From NCBI RefSeq assembly GCF_013373865.1, contig NC_050472.1, forward strand, positions 16,132,360-16,196,359: 64,000 bases of DNA, given 5' to 3'. This document shows, one piece after another, positions 37,701-49,700 of the stretch. How positions within the stretch are numbered: the first letter of the stretch is position 1; each line of letters starts with the position of its first letter. This DNA is from Monomorium pharaonis (taxonomy: Eukaryota; Arthropoda; Insecta; Hymenoptera; Formicidae). The notes beneath the pieces were generated by a model. That model had not been told where the DNA came from. It saw only the letters and a program-made list of their open reading frames with translations, and did not search any database. Made by a program: the position numbers and the translations under genes.

Positions 37701-40700
37701 CCCCGCGAGATCCAGGATTCCTCACTCGTGCTGCGGACGTATTCCTAAGAACTGTGCGTGCGTTCGTGAGTTCCCGAGACGAGTGTAAGGAAGGACGCAG
37801 GGGCGACCGACATCCCGACCCGGAGGAGGCCACGAGAGGAGAGTCGAAGTGGTGAGACGAGCGTCACGCATATTGTAAAGCCACCGATTTCGCGGGTTGG
37901 GCGAGCCGCGAGGAAATCGCGTACTTGTCGCAAAATCTCTCGGCGTTTATGAGAATCTCGAGCTCCCGGATTCAACGGGGCTTCGTCGTCTCGCCCGATC
38001 GCGCCCGTCCGCGTGATTTCGCTACGTGCCGTGTGTTTCTGAATCGTTTCGCGTTGCGTGTGCGTCCCGATCCGCAGCCGAGTCAATTGTTGTTGCGTCC
38101 GGTCGTCGTGTCGCGGGTTATCCCCGCGCTGTATCTTGTCGCGTCGTAGAAGATTTTGTTCGTCAATGCTGTAAAATTTGGTCGATCGCACTGTGACTGC
38201 GAGCCCTTCGGGGAGTATATTCGGATAATTGTCGACGCGTTTGTCGTATTCCGCCGTGCGGGAGAAGCATTAGCCATCATCGCGCTTATCTTCGCGAGAA
38301 TCGTTCGAGCACGGGAGAACACGAGTCCGTCGCATGTCGCGCGGGCTCGGAGTTGCGATCCGTCCCGTTCGCCCTTGGCGAGGTCACCCTGACGGAAGTC
38401 GGCGTCCTCCAACGGCGCCGAGTCAAGCGTAAGACAAGTCGGAGAGTTCCCGCGTACGCATCATAACCCGCTCGTTTAACAGACCGTTCTCGAAGAATTT
38501 GATATCCAGCGGACACCCGCTGATAACGCGCGCGAGCCACCACCGCTCCGCAGAGTCGGTAGTTTCTGTATTATTTACGATCAAATACACTTGTTATTTT
38601 TATTTGTTACATCGGTGTTGTACAAGTAATTCTCTCGCCTTCCCGATTCCATCCGCCCGCACCGAACCTCCCCCTCTACCATTTGAGGGCTGAGCAGCTG
38701 GATCTCGGAGCCGCTAACGCCCCGGTCGCCTAGCGTGCGCCCGTCTTTCCCGGGATTCACGTCTCGAAACATTGGTTTGCGAGTTGGTGCACACAGAGTG
38801 GTACGCTTAACGTACCTGGCGCCCAACTTAGAGTTGCGTCGGGAAACCTCGCGAGGATAGCCGTCCCGACACCCGGGCGGCTCAGGGCCGCGGCCAGGGA
38901 CGGAGGCGAAGTTGGCCGTCGCTCGTGAGCGGCGGTTACAAATTTGGCGCCCAACGTGGGGCCCCTGTAAAAATAAAGTGATTAAAATCTTTTGTTTATC
39001 ACTTTCGGGTTCGGAAGGGCGAGAGATCTATATCGTTGTGCATGTCGAATTTTCTTTATGTGTGATATTTTATTGTGTATTTCTTTGTGTTATATTTCAG
39101 TGTGACCTGAATTTTGGTGAGCGGATATTTGTGCTAATTTATAATTTTCTTTCAGAAAAGTGAAATTGTGCGTGTCGCGGATTTGACCCTTTTACTTTTA
39201 GTATTTTCGGGCTCATGTAATTTCGGTGTCGCGAGTACTCAGTGTTAGAGAAGTTCGGTTCGTTATTCGGAGCTGTGCTGTTCGCCCGACCGCGTGATTA
39301 CGGCGTGCTCGAGTGTCGCTATCTCTCTCTACGGAACCCCGCGTCGTGTTTACGTTCGCGCGTGTTGCCTTGGGAGCCTCTCCGTAATCCGACTTTGCGT
39401 GAAAATTTTGACGTTTGTTGCTGACTGATACGGATCGGTCAAAATTATATAGGCGATAATACAGGTCGATTCAAGGTTTGTTATCCCGAGGAGTCGTTCA
39501 CCCGACTTAGCGTTATTAGTGAAGGTTGTAGCGGAGGGTCCACGGCGAATTCGCGTGTTCGTGTATCCTTGAGGGATAGTTATCACGCGTAAATAATATT
39601 TTCGAGATGTCGGAGGGACGCGAGCGTTACGGGTGGATTTACAAGTTAACAGCGGAGCAATTGCGAGAGGAGTTGCTACAGCGGGGCCAGGGGGGCGAGG
39701 GCGGGAGTACTGTTTTGCGCGATCGGCTAATACGCTTCGAACTCGGTATCCCGCCAGAGCCAATGGCCTCGACAAGCGCGGGGGAGGGGGCGTCGAACTT
39801 ATTACACCTGTCGCCACCCGCGGACATGCGACCCGATAGCCCGGGGCAATTCGACGAGGACGACGTGGCTGAGATGGAGCCCGTCGCCTCCCCTCACCTC
39901 CCTCGCGCCCGTAATTCGCCCCCGCGCTCACCTAAGCGAAATGACGCGAGGGACATGTACCACACGCTGCGTAGGTGGAATTCCTCGTTTTCGGGAGCGC
40001 GTGGAAGTGACTCGGAGGCCTTTCTCGATCGCATTGAGGAGGGCCGCACCATGTGCCCGGTCGACGACGCCGAGTTATTTAAATGCCTACCGCCTTTCTT
40101 GACGGGACCCGCGCTGTACTGGTTTAGGAATCGGCGCGATGGATGGAGGACTTGGGAGGATTTCGTGGCCGCGTGGCGTGCGCGTTTTGGTAAACCGGAC
40201 TTTCAGTTCGCGTTGCGAGATGAGATTTTGAGACGCGTCCAGGGGGAACAGGAGCCGGTCGCGGAGTATCTCTCCTGCATGCAATCGTTCTTCGAGCGGT
40301 TGAGTCCCCCGTGGACTGTCGAGGAACAACTTAATTACGCCCATCGTAACATGCAGCCGCACTTGCAGATGGCTCTGCGCCGCGATGAGTTCCGCGACTT
40401 TGTGACTTTTGAGACATTGGCCATTCGAGTGGAGGCGAGTTACGAGTCTCGTTCGCGATTCTGTAATTACACGCCACCCGAGAAATCTCTGTTCCCTGAC
40501 CTGGCATACAGGCCGCCGAAGAAGTCATCCCGCGCTACCGACACCCTGACGGCGGGACTCGCCGCGTCTGGCCCGACGGGAAATACAAGATCGGGTCGGC
40601 GAGCTCGCGCGCCGGTGAGGGCCGCCGAGGCCCCGACCGCCGCCGTCGTACCGGCTGCGACCGCCGCCGCGAATCCGGCACGTGCATCAACCATTCGCTG

Positions 40701-43700
40701 TTGGAATTGCGAGAAAAGTGGGCACGTCGCGCGGGAGTGCACGGAGACTCGCCGCGTGCATTGTTATCGATGCGGGAAGAAGGACGTCACGGTGAGAACT
40801 TGCCCGACGTGTACGGGAAACGCGGAGGCGAGTCGCTAGAGCGGGTTGTCGCGACTCCTGCCGAATCGGTTGAGACCCGCGACATTGATTCTGTTGACGA
40901 CGTTGAATATTTGAATTTAACGTTTCGTGCCCTAGAATTACCGCCGTTACGGTATTTCCGTATTTTTATCGGAGAATTCCCGTTAATGGCGCTGGTCGAC
41001 TCAGGGTCTAGCCGAACAATTTTTGGAGACGAGGGTATTAAAATCGTACGACGATTAGCGTTGCCGACGACTAGCGCGCGCGATCTCCGGATTCGCAACG
41101 CGAACGGACAAATAACGGAAATCAGAGAGGAAATTTCGCTTACGCTTTCACTTCACGATTTGCAGCGTGAGGTTACCGTGTGCCTATTGCCGGCCCTGGC
41201 CGTTTCGTGCATTGCGGGGATGGATTTTCTCTGCGCGTTCGGTATTGGCTTGGACTTCGCATCGCGGGGCTGGTATTTCGCGAACCGACCTTGGGAGCGT
41301 CGTTCCTTCGATTCTGCCGATGATGAGGGCGTTTGCGTTTGCTGTGGACTATCCGAGCTAAACCACGACCAGGAAAATCGGTTGAGACAGTTCCTGGAAA
41401 ATAAGATACCTGACGCGGTTACCGATCCCGGTGTCACTTCTCTCACGGAGCATAAGATCGACGTTGGTCAAAGCGCTCCTATTAAACAGCGTTGTTATTT
41501 GGTTTCGCCTAAAGTGCAGGAAGCGTTTCGCGGGGAGGTTGACAAAATGTTAACGGCCGGAATTATCGAGCCGTCGTTTAGTGAGTGGTCTAATCCCATC
41601 GTTATGATACGAAAACCAAACGGAAAATATCGGTTTTGTTTAGATTTTCGCAAAGTTAACAGCGTTTCGAAAAAGGACGCGTATCCGTTACCAAATATGA
41701 ATGGTATACTGGATAAATTGAGATCGGCGCGTTACATTTCTACGATTGATCTGAGCCAGGCGTACTTTCAAATACCATTGGCGAAAGATAGTCGAGAAAT
41801 CACTGCGTTTAGCGTCCCCGGGAAAGGACTTTATCATTTCACGAGAATGCCGTATGGATTAACCGGAGCTCCCGCGACGTTTCAACGTCTTTTGGACAAA
41901 TTAATCGGGCCGGAAATGGAGCCCCATGCGTTCGCGTATTTAGACGATATCGTGATTGTTACGCCTACTTTCGAGGAACATTTAGATTGGCTAGAGCGCG
42001 TTCTCAGCAAAATCACGGCTGCCGGTCTTACGATAAATCCCGAGAAGTGTGAATTTTGTCGCTCACAGGTTCGTTATTTGGGATTTATCTTGCAGCGGGA
42101 CGGCCTAACTATCGACCCCGACAAGGCTAAGCCGATATTTGAATATCCGGCGCCGCGTAACCTTAAACAATTACGACGTTTTCTCGGCATGTCATCGTGG
42201 TATCGTCGATTCATACCGCACTTCGCGACAGTAAGTGAGCCTCTGACTCGATTACTAAAGAAAGCGCAGCGCTGGGAGTGGGGAGAGGAGCAGGAAAGCG
42301 CCTTCGCGCAGATTCGCGACCGATTGGCGTCCGCTCCGACTTTATCGTGTCCCGACTTTCGGATTCCGTTCGTATTACAGACTGACGCTAGTTCCGTTGG
42401 GCTGGGTGCTGTCCTGATTCAGCATATCGAGGACGTAGAAAATATTATCGCGTTTGCGAGCCGTGCCTTGTCGGATCCCGAAAGAAAATACTCGGTAACG
42501 GAACAGGAGTGTTTAGCAGTTGTGTGGGCTATTCAGAAATTCCGCCCGTACTTAGAAGGATATAAATTTACGGTAATAACGGACCACAGTAGTCTAAGGT
42601 GGTTGCATAATTTAAAGAATCCGACAGGTCGACTAGCTCGTTGGGCACTGGAGCTGCTCGAATACGACTATGAGATCGTGCATAGAAAAGGCGCTCTACA
42701 TCACGTGCCTGACGCGTTATCCCGAATGTTTGAGAGTGACACCGAGATCCCCCTTGCCGCCGTTGTCGATGTTAAGATTCCCGACGACATACGTGACCGC
42801 TGGTATCTCGATCGAGTTCGCGACGTATCCGAAACTCCGAATAGGTTCCTGGATTGGAAAATAGTGGACGGACAATTGTATTACTCGCGACCGCGTGCTA
42901 CAACTTCGGCCGTGGTCGACGATTTGAATGAGTGGAAATTAGTGTTACCGTCGGAATTGCGGGGGGAGGCTCTCCGAGAGGCACACGACGATCCCCAGGC
43001 GGGCCACTTAGGGGTAGAAAAAACTCACCATCGATTGATCGTTGCATACTACTGGCCTAACATGTTTAGGGACGTCGCGTCTTACGTTGGAGAGTGCGGC
43101 ACGTGCCAACGCACGAAAGTCGAGCAGGCGAGCCCAGCTGGACTCATGGGTCGTCGAGTCGTGGAAGTCCCGTGGACTGTGGTCGCCGCCGATATTATGG
43201 GACCGCTTCCGCGTAGCAAGTCAGGTTTCGCGTATATTTTAGTCATCCAAGATTTATTTACGAAGTGGGTAGAGTGCCGTGCGTTAAGAGCTGCGAATGG
43301 GAAATTAATACGGGAGGCATTAGAAGATCTAGTAATCGCGCGATGGGGAACGCCAAAATTTCTACTTACCGATAACGGGACAGAATTTATTAACCGTACG
43401 CTGCGTTCTTTTGCAGACGATTACGAGATTAAGCACACTACCGTTCCGCCATATCATCCACAAGCTAACCCCGTGGAGAGGGTGAATCGCGTTCTGAAGA
43501 CGATGATCATAGCATTCCTTGATAGAGATCATAGGGAATGGGACGTACACTTGAGCGATTTTCGCTTCGCATACAATACCGCGCATCATTCGTCGATAGG
43601 AACGTCGCCAGCCTTCTTAAATTGCGGTAGAGAATTAGAGCCTGCCCGCACGGTACGTCGCCGTCGTGAAAATGTTACCGAGGTACAACAAAGCGAAACG

Positions 43701-46700
43701 GGAGAGTGGTCAAAGCGAATGAAAGACCTACAGGCCCTACACGGGTGGGTTAACGAAAATCTGGAGCTTGCCTATCAAAAACAATCGACTTATTATAACG
43801 CGCGGAGACGTGACAGATCCTTTGGGGTGGGGGAGTTGGTATTGCGGCGACAGCACACGCTCTCTTCGGCATCTCAGAATATTGCCGCAAAATTGTCACC
43901 GAAATTTCATGGCCCCTTTAAAGTTGCGAAAATCTTATCTCCCGTGGTGTACGAGCTATCAAATTTGGATAATTCAGGAGCGGGAAAAGTCCACATAAAA
44001 GACCTGAAACCGTATCATTGTGTCGATGTAGACTGATATGTTTGTGTTGTTGTGTGATTCTTTCTTGTGTCCGTCCGTGGGATCCCGTCAACACCGAAGA
44101 TTAGCGTACTAGACTCCCGCACATCCGTTGGAAGAGAGGATGCAGGGACGATTTGTCGAGTTCCACCTGGCGGCGGCCTTGGTGGACATGAGGGTGCAGA
44201 CGCCGAGGGCTGCCAGGATGTTGGAGGCCGTTCGGGAGCTGTGGCGGGAGGAGCAGGCGGAGCGGCGAGACGCCGGGACCGACCCCCCCGAGCCAAGGGA
44301 GACGAGGGAGAGTGCGGCCCAGACGGACACCGGCTCGGCCACCCGACGGGAAGTCGGGACACAGACGGGGACCGACGCTGCCATCCCGTGGTGGAAGTTG
44401 GCGGAGGAGGACTCGGACCCAGGAGTCGACAAGGCGCGGGCGGAGAAGCGCGGTACCGAAGGGCCGAAAAAGCCGAGGGGCACCCGAGCTGGGTGCTGGA
44501 ACTGCGGAGGAGACCACCGCTACTCCCAGTGCAGCCGGGGCCTGGCCAAATTCTGTTACCGGTGCGGCCGGCGCGGGACCAACCTCCAAAAGTGTCCCGA
44601 CTGTGGACCGGAGTGGCGCGACGCGGGCGGACAGCACGCCCCCGACCGAGCCCTTGAGAGACGTCGCCGCTGAATTTTTTTTTCTTCCTTCGCTCTTTGC
44701 GTGGCTTAACAGGGCGTAATAAAGAGCTCTGAAGCTTAATTTCACGACATTCATTTGTCCAGCCCAATCCCTTCCTTCACGGGCCCCAACCGGTGGAAGT
44801 GCGATATCAGTTACACAGGATCGTGAGGCGGACTCAGATTTGTCAGGAAACTCGTTTATTCCTTATTCTGTCTTGTCTTGTTTCGTTCGTTCGTTCTTTT
44901 TCTTCTGTCTCTTTTGTTGTTTTGGATTGGCGGTGGCGGGTGAAGGTCGCACGGGAAAAAGGGGGAAATCGAGGCTTAGCGTCGGCGGTGGAGCGGCCGA
45001 ACGTGAAGAAATCGAAATTTCATTCGCAAGCATGAAGATCCTAAGAATTCTCCGCCGTGTCGATCCTTCCTCTTTGGTGTTCGCGAGGTCGTGGGTGGAC
45101 CGCGGGAAAAAGGTATGTCCGTTCCACGAGATGGACGGCGTGCTTCCCGGGCCTAGAAACCCCCACGTTATCTAGCGTCTTAGTGTCTACGGGTGGCGGT
45201 GGTAGCTGGACGCGGCTAGAAACCCCCCCCCGATAATTTTTTTTGGTATTTTCTATCGTTCTTGGTTCGCGTTATAGTTCGGTATCGGTGCGGATTCGCG
45301 CATGGCGGGAAGAAGTTGGTGGCTGTTGACGTGTTCGTCAAGAGCCAAGACCTCCTCGGTCCTCTCCGGGGAGGGGGGAGTTGTGACGTGACAGCCGCAG
45401 GCTGCTGTCCGTCACAAGGCCCTGAGGGCCCTTACGCAATAACATCACGCGGGCCCTGCGTCCTCCCGCTCGGGAGCGGACGCAAAAGCGTATTCTCTGT
45501 ACTTTTGTGTGTGTGGCGTCCCACGTGCTGTCCATTTAATTACGTGTTAAGATTTTTTGCGAGCGTTATACCGCGGGTGCGGCGGAGATCGGTGGCTGTG
45601 AAGATCTCATTGTAGTTGTCGGACGTCTCGTCTCCACGGAAAATCTTCCCGGAGATTGCAGAGGAACGGACAACGAGGGAGTCAAGGAAGACCCTTTTTA
45701 AGCGGGGGTCCGCAGGTAATGCCGCCCTTATCTTGCCTACCGTTTGTGCCATGTAAGAATTCCGATACTGCCGCTGAATCACGCTTTCAGGATCCAGTGA
45801 CGGCGCGCGAGGCCGACATCCCGACGGGGCGACTGCAGACCCGATACCGCGGGAAGTGCGGCGAAGGAATCACGACAACTCAAGATCCGCCTACGCCCCG
45901 TCGAGGAGGAAATGACGCCCCGATGGCGGAGGATACGCCGGGCGAAAAGAAAAGAGTCGGCCGCGCAAGGAAGCGCCAGGATTCCCGTGCCCGGGGCCCA
46001 TAAACATCGACCGCCGTGCGTGGATCGATCAGCCGGCGACAGCGTGGGCACCGCGCTCTGCGCGAAAATCGATTTTCGCGAAATCCGCCAATAAGGGCCG
46101 GGAACGCCGGGGGCAAGGTGGGGCGCACCGCCGAGCGGTCCCCGCGAGATCCAGGATTCCTCACTCGTGCTGCGGACGTATTCCTAAGAACTGTGCGTGC
46201 GTTCGTGAGTTCCCGAGACGAGTGTAAGGAAGGACGCAGGGGCGACCGACATCCCGACCCGGAGGAGGCCACGAGAGGAGAGTCGAAGTGGTGAGACGAG
46301 CGTCACGCATATTGTAAAGCCACCGATTTCGCGGGTTGGGCGAGCCGCGAGGAAATCGCGTACTTGTCGCAAAATCTCTCGGCGTTTATGAGAATCTCGA
46401 GCTCCCGGATTCAACGGGGCTTCGTCGTCTCGCCCGATCGCGCCCGTCCGCGTGATTTCGCTACGTGCCGTGTGTTTCTGAATCGTTTCGCGTTGCGTGT
46501 GCGTCCCGATCCGCAGCCGAGTCAATTGTTGTTGCGTCCGGTCGTCGTGTCGCGGGTTATCCCCGCGCTGTATCTTGTCGCGTCGTAGAAGATTTTGTTC
46601 GTCAATGCTGTAAAATTTGGTCGATCGCACTGTGACTGCGAGCCCTTCGGGGAGTATATTCGGATAATTGTCGACGCGTTTGTCGTATTCCGCCGTGCGG

Positions 46701-49700
46701 GAGAAGCATTAGCCATCATCGCGCTTATCTTCGCGAGAATCGTTCGAGCACGGGAGAACACGAGTCCGTCGCATGTCGCGCGGGCTCGGAGTTGCGATCC
46801 GTCCCGTTCGCCCTTGGCGAGGTCACCCTGACGGAAGTCGGCGTCCTCCAACGGCGCCGAGTCAAGCGTAAGACAAGTCGGAGAGTTCCCGCGTACGCAT
46901 CATAACCCGCTCGTTTAACAGACCGTTCTCGAAGAATTTGATATCCAGCGGACACCCGCTGATAACGCGCGCGAGCCACCACCGCTCCGCAGAGTCGGTA
47001 GTTTCTGTATTATTTACGATCAAATACACTTGTTATTTTTATTTGTTACATCGGTGTTGTACAAGTAATTCTCTCGCCTTCCCGATTCCATCCGCCCGCA
47101 CCGAACCTCCCCCTCTACCATTTGAGGGCTGAGCAGCTGGATCTCGGAGCCGCTAACGCCCCGGTCGCCTAGCGTGCGCCCGTCTTTCCCGGGATTCACG
47201 TCTCGAAACATTGGTTTGCGAGTTGGTGCACACAGAGTGGTACGCTTAACGTACCTGGCGCCCAACTTAGAGTTGCGTCGGGAAACCTCGCGAGGATAGC
47301 CGTCCCGACACCCGGGCGGCTCAGGGCCGCGGCCAGGGACGGAGGCGAAGTTGGCCGTCGCTCGTGAGCGGCGGTTACAAATTTGGCGCCCAACTTAGTG
47401 TTGCGTCGGGAAACCTCGCGTGGATAGTCGCCCCGACACCCGGGCGGCTCAGGGCCGCGGCCAGGGACGGAGGCGAAGTTGGCCGTCGCTCGTGAGCGGC
47501 GGTTACAGTACATGTTTCGTATCAAACAAAATTAAACATTGCTGATGCACTCGCGTTTCTTATCCATTTAATATTAACCCTCTGACTGCACACTATCAAA
47601 AAGTTACGTTCACTGCACACATGGGTGTACAACACCCGGGAAACTTTGACGATTTGTATTTCGGGCAAAAATCGACGAATTTCAATCCATTTTTTTTAAT
47701 CCTAAGAAAAATTTCTCAAAATTGTGATAAAATAGGTTAGAAAGTCGTATGTATAAACTGGAAAGAGATATATTCAATAGACAGACAATAAATAAAATTT
47801 TGCATAAAAAATTGTTTTTTTATTTCAAACGGCTGCATTTTGTAGAAAAAAATACTTCAAAATATGGTAATTGTAAAGCTAAAGAGTTATATTTTAAGAA
47901 TCCATTATCAATTTTTTTATTTGTACCAAAAAGTATTTTTTTTTAAGATATGAATATTTACTATTTTTCGATCTGACGGTTAATACCGCAAAATCGAAAT
48001 TATTGAAATATTTGTGAATAAAACGACAACAATTATTGTTTTCATTATTATTTGTTGTTTATTTAATTCAAATATAAAGAAATAAAAGTTCAACTATCCA
48101 CTCTTCCGTGTATTCGCTTCTCTAGAAACATACACAGAAAATAAGGGAATATTTTTGTTAAAAAGATTTACTTGAACGAAAATTTATTTCAAAATTTTAT
48201 ATAGTTTAACCAATAGTTTAACCAAGAAAATAATATTGAATAAAGATACTACATGTTTAAATCGAAGATTATAATTTTTTTAGACTAAAATTATCAAAAC
48301 AATTATATTATATTTTTAAAATAATACTTATAGTATTGAAATAAGATTATAATATTTTGGAATTCAAGATTTTCAAATTTTTCTAAGAAGATTATATATT
48401 GTTGCTTACATATGAAACAAGGATCGCGTTAATTTGAATACTTAAGTTTCAATTTGAGAGTAATTTTTTTCCGTGTACAAAAATTAATTTGTCATACACG
48501 AAAATATACTTTACTAATGTTCCTTTACTTGGTTTATTTAAAAAAAAGTAATTTATAGTGGAATGCAATTACTTTTACTTATATTTCAAATTTTTGCTCT
48601 GCACAATTTTGTAACGTTCGCTGCACACTGGGTGTATCACACACAGAATCGAACTTCCATTAATGCTGCTGCGAGCACTAAGCGAGTAATGACCGGATCA
48701 AGCACGCATAAGATAAAAGGGACACCTAACTTTTTTCTCCTCCATGTTCCATCTCCCCACTACTGCTCGTTATAAAATGACGTTTGAAAATCGGCCTGGG
48801 TGTGGTTAACCCAGTATGCAGTCAGAGGGTTAATACAACGTTTATCTTTACATTTCAACGTTTTGATTTTGTCTGCAAATAGTTATCGGTTTTAGCAACG
48901 AGCATAGGCCGAATCGTCCCTGGGATAGGTGCTTTAAGGAAAAGAAGAAGAAAAGAAGAAAGACAATTACTTTTTTTACTTATACTATGAAAAAAATTAT
49001 TGAGCAGTTTATTTGAAATTTTATGTTTTCAACGGAATTTATTATGCTGAAGCGTTGAAAATGACAAAAGTTTGGGGACTACTATTTCGAAGATCAAGGC
49101 GCATAAGTGGTATAAAATATTTAAAGCGTAATCAAAGTTATGTTAATGGTTTTCTTTGATTATTATAATGTCTACTATGAGTTCTTGCCGGAGAATTAAA
49201 CCATCAATAAAGAATATTACTTAGGCGTTAATGAGGTGTTTGCGTGAAGTTATTAAAAGAGGCCACATTTAAGGAAACTCGTGGATTTTGCATCACAATA
49301 CTGCTCCTTCGTAGACATCGCTTCTTGTATAGAAATTTTTAGATCAAACATTTAACGAGAATCATTGTCCAAATACTATATTTTTTGGATATTGCCTTAT
49401 GCGATTTCTTTCTATTTCCATGATTTATATTGCAGCTCTAGGGAAAGCGTTTTGAGTCCATGGAATTGATAAAACAAAACCTTGGGTAAAGGACCTAAAG
49501 GAGCCATACCTTCAACTTATAAAAAGTGTCTGAAAGACTAGATTAAGCGTAGACATATGTACATCACTTCAGTTAGTGATTATCTTGAAGGTGATAAAAT
49601 AAAAGGACCGCGCACTTTTTTTTGGAAAAATGGAAAAATGGAAAAATTTTATATAAATTGGTTCAAACTTTGATAAAGGATATCTGAAGGCATGTTGATT

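Larger units (their letters stand above)
36943..47507 (+). mobile_element. Complete Ty3/gypsy LTR retrotransposon, 10,565 bp
   Basis: LTRs at 36943-38940 and 45382-47507 begin TGTGACGTGACAG and end GCGGTTACA, with GTAC on both outer sides (36939-36942 and 47508-47511). A PBS-like TGGCGCCCAACGTGGGG follows the 5' LTR, and the polypurine GGGGAGGGGGGAG precedes the 3' LTR. Order: leader, gag, pol (protease, RT, RNase H, integrase), ORF3. All three frames are open. The LTRs differ at one base that I could find (37254 T, 45693 C) plus an extra 128-bp unit in the 3' copy, so insertion was very recent. No envelope gene is seen. The clade within Ty3/gypsy is not determined. Confidence 0.95.

Noticed and set aside
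37441..38191. Several long frames on both strands inside the 5' LTR (repeated at 45880-46630)
   Set aside because: They lie in LTR sequence, overlap on both strands, lack domains and recur only because the LTR is duplicated.
39350..39931. 193-codon minus frame
   Set aside because: Antisense of the gag start and leader; no domain.
44015..44767. 250- and 217-codon minus frames opposite ORF3
   Set aside because: GC-rich shadow frames; only the + frame has the zinc-knuckle pattern.
44037..45367. Envelope gene of the gypsy element
   Set aside because: No signal peptide, transmembrane segment or furin-type site; the only credible frame is the zinc-knuckle ORF3.
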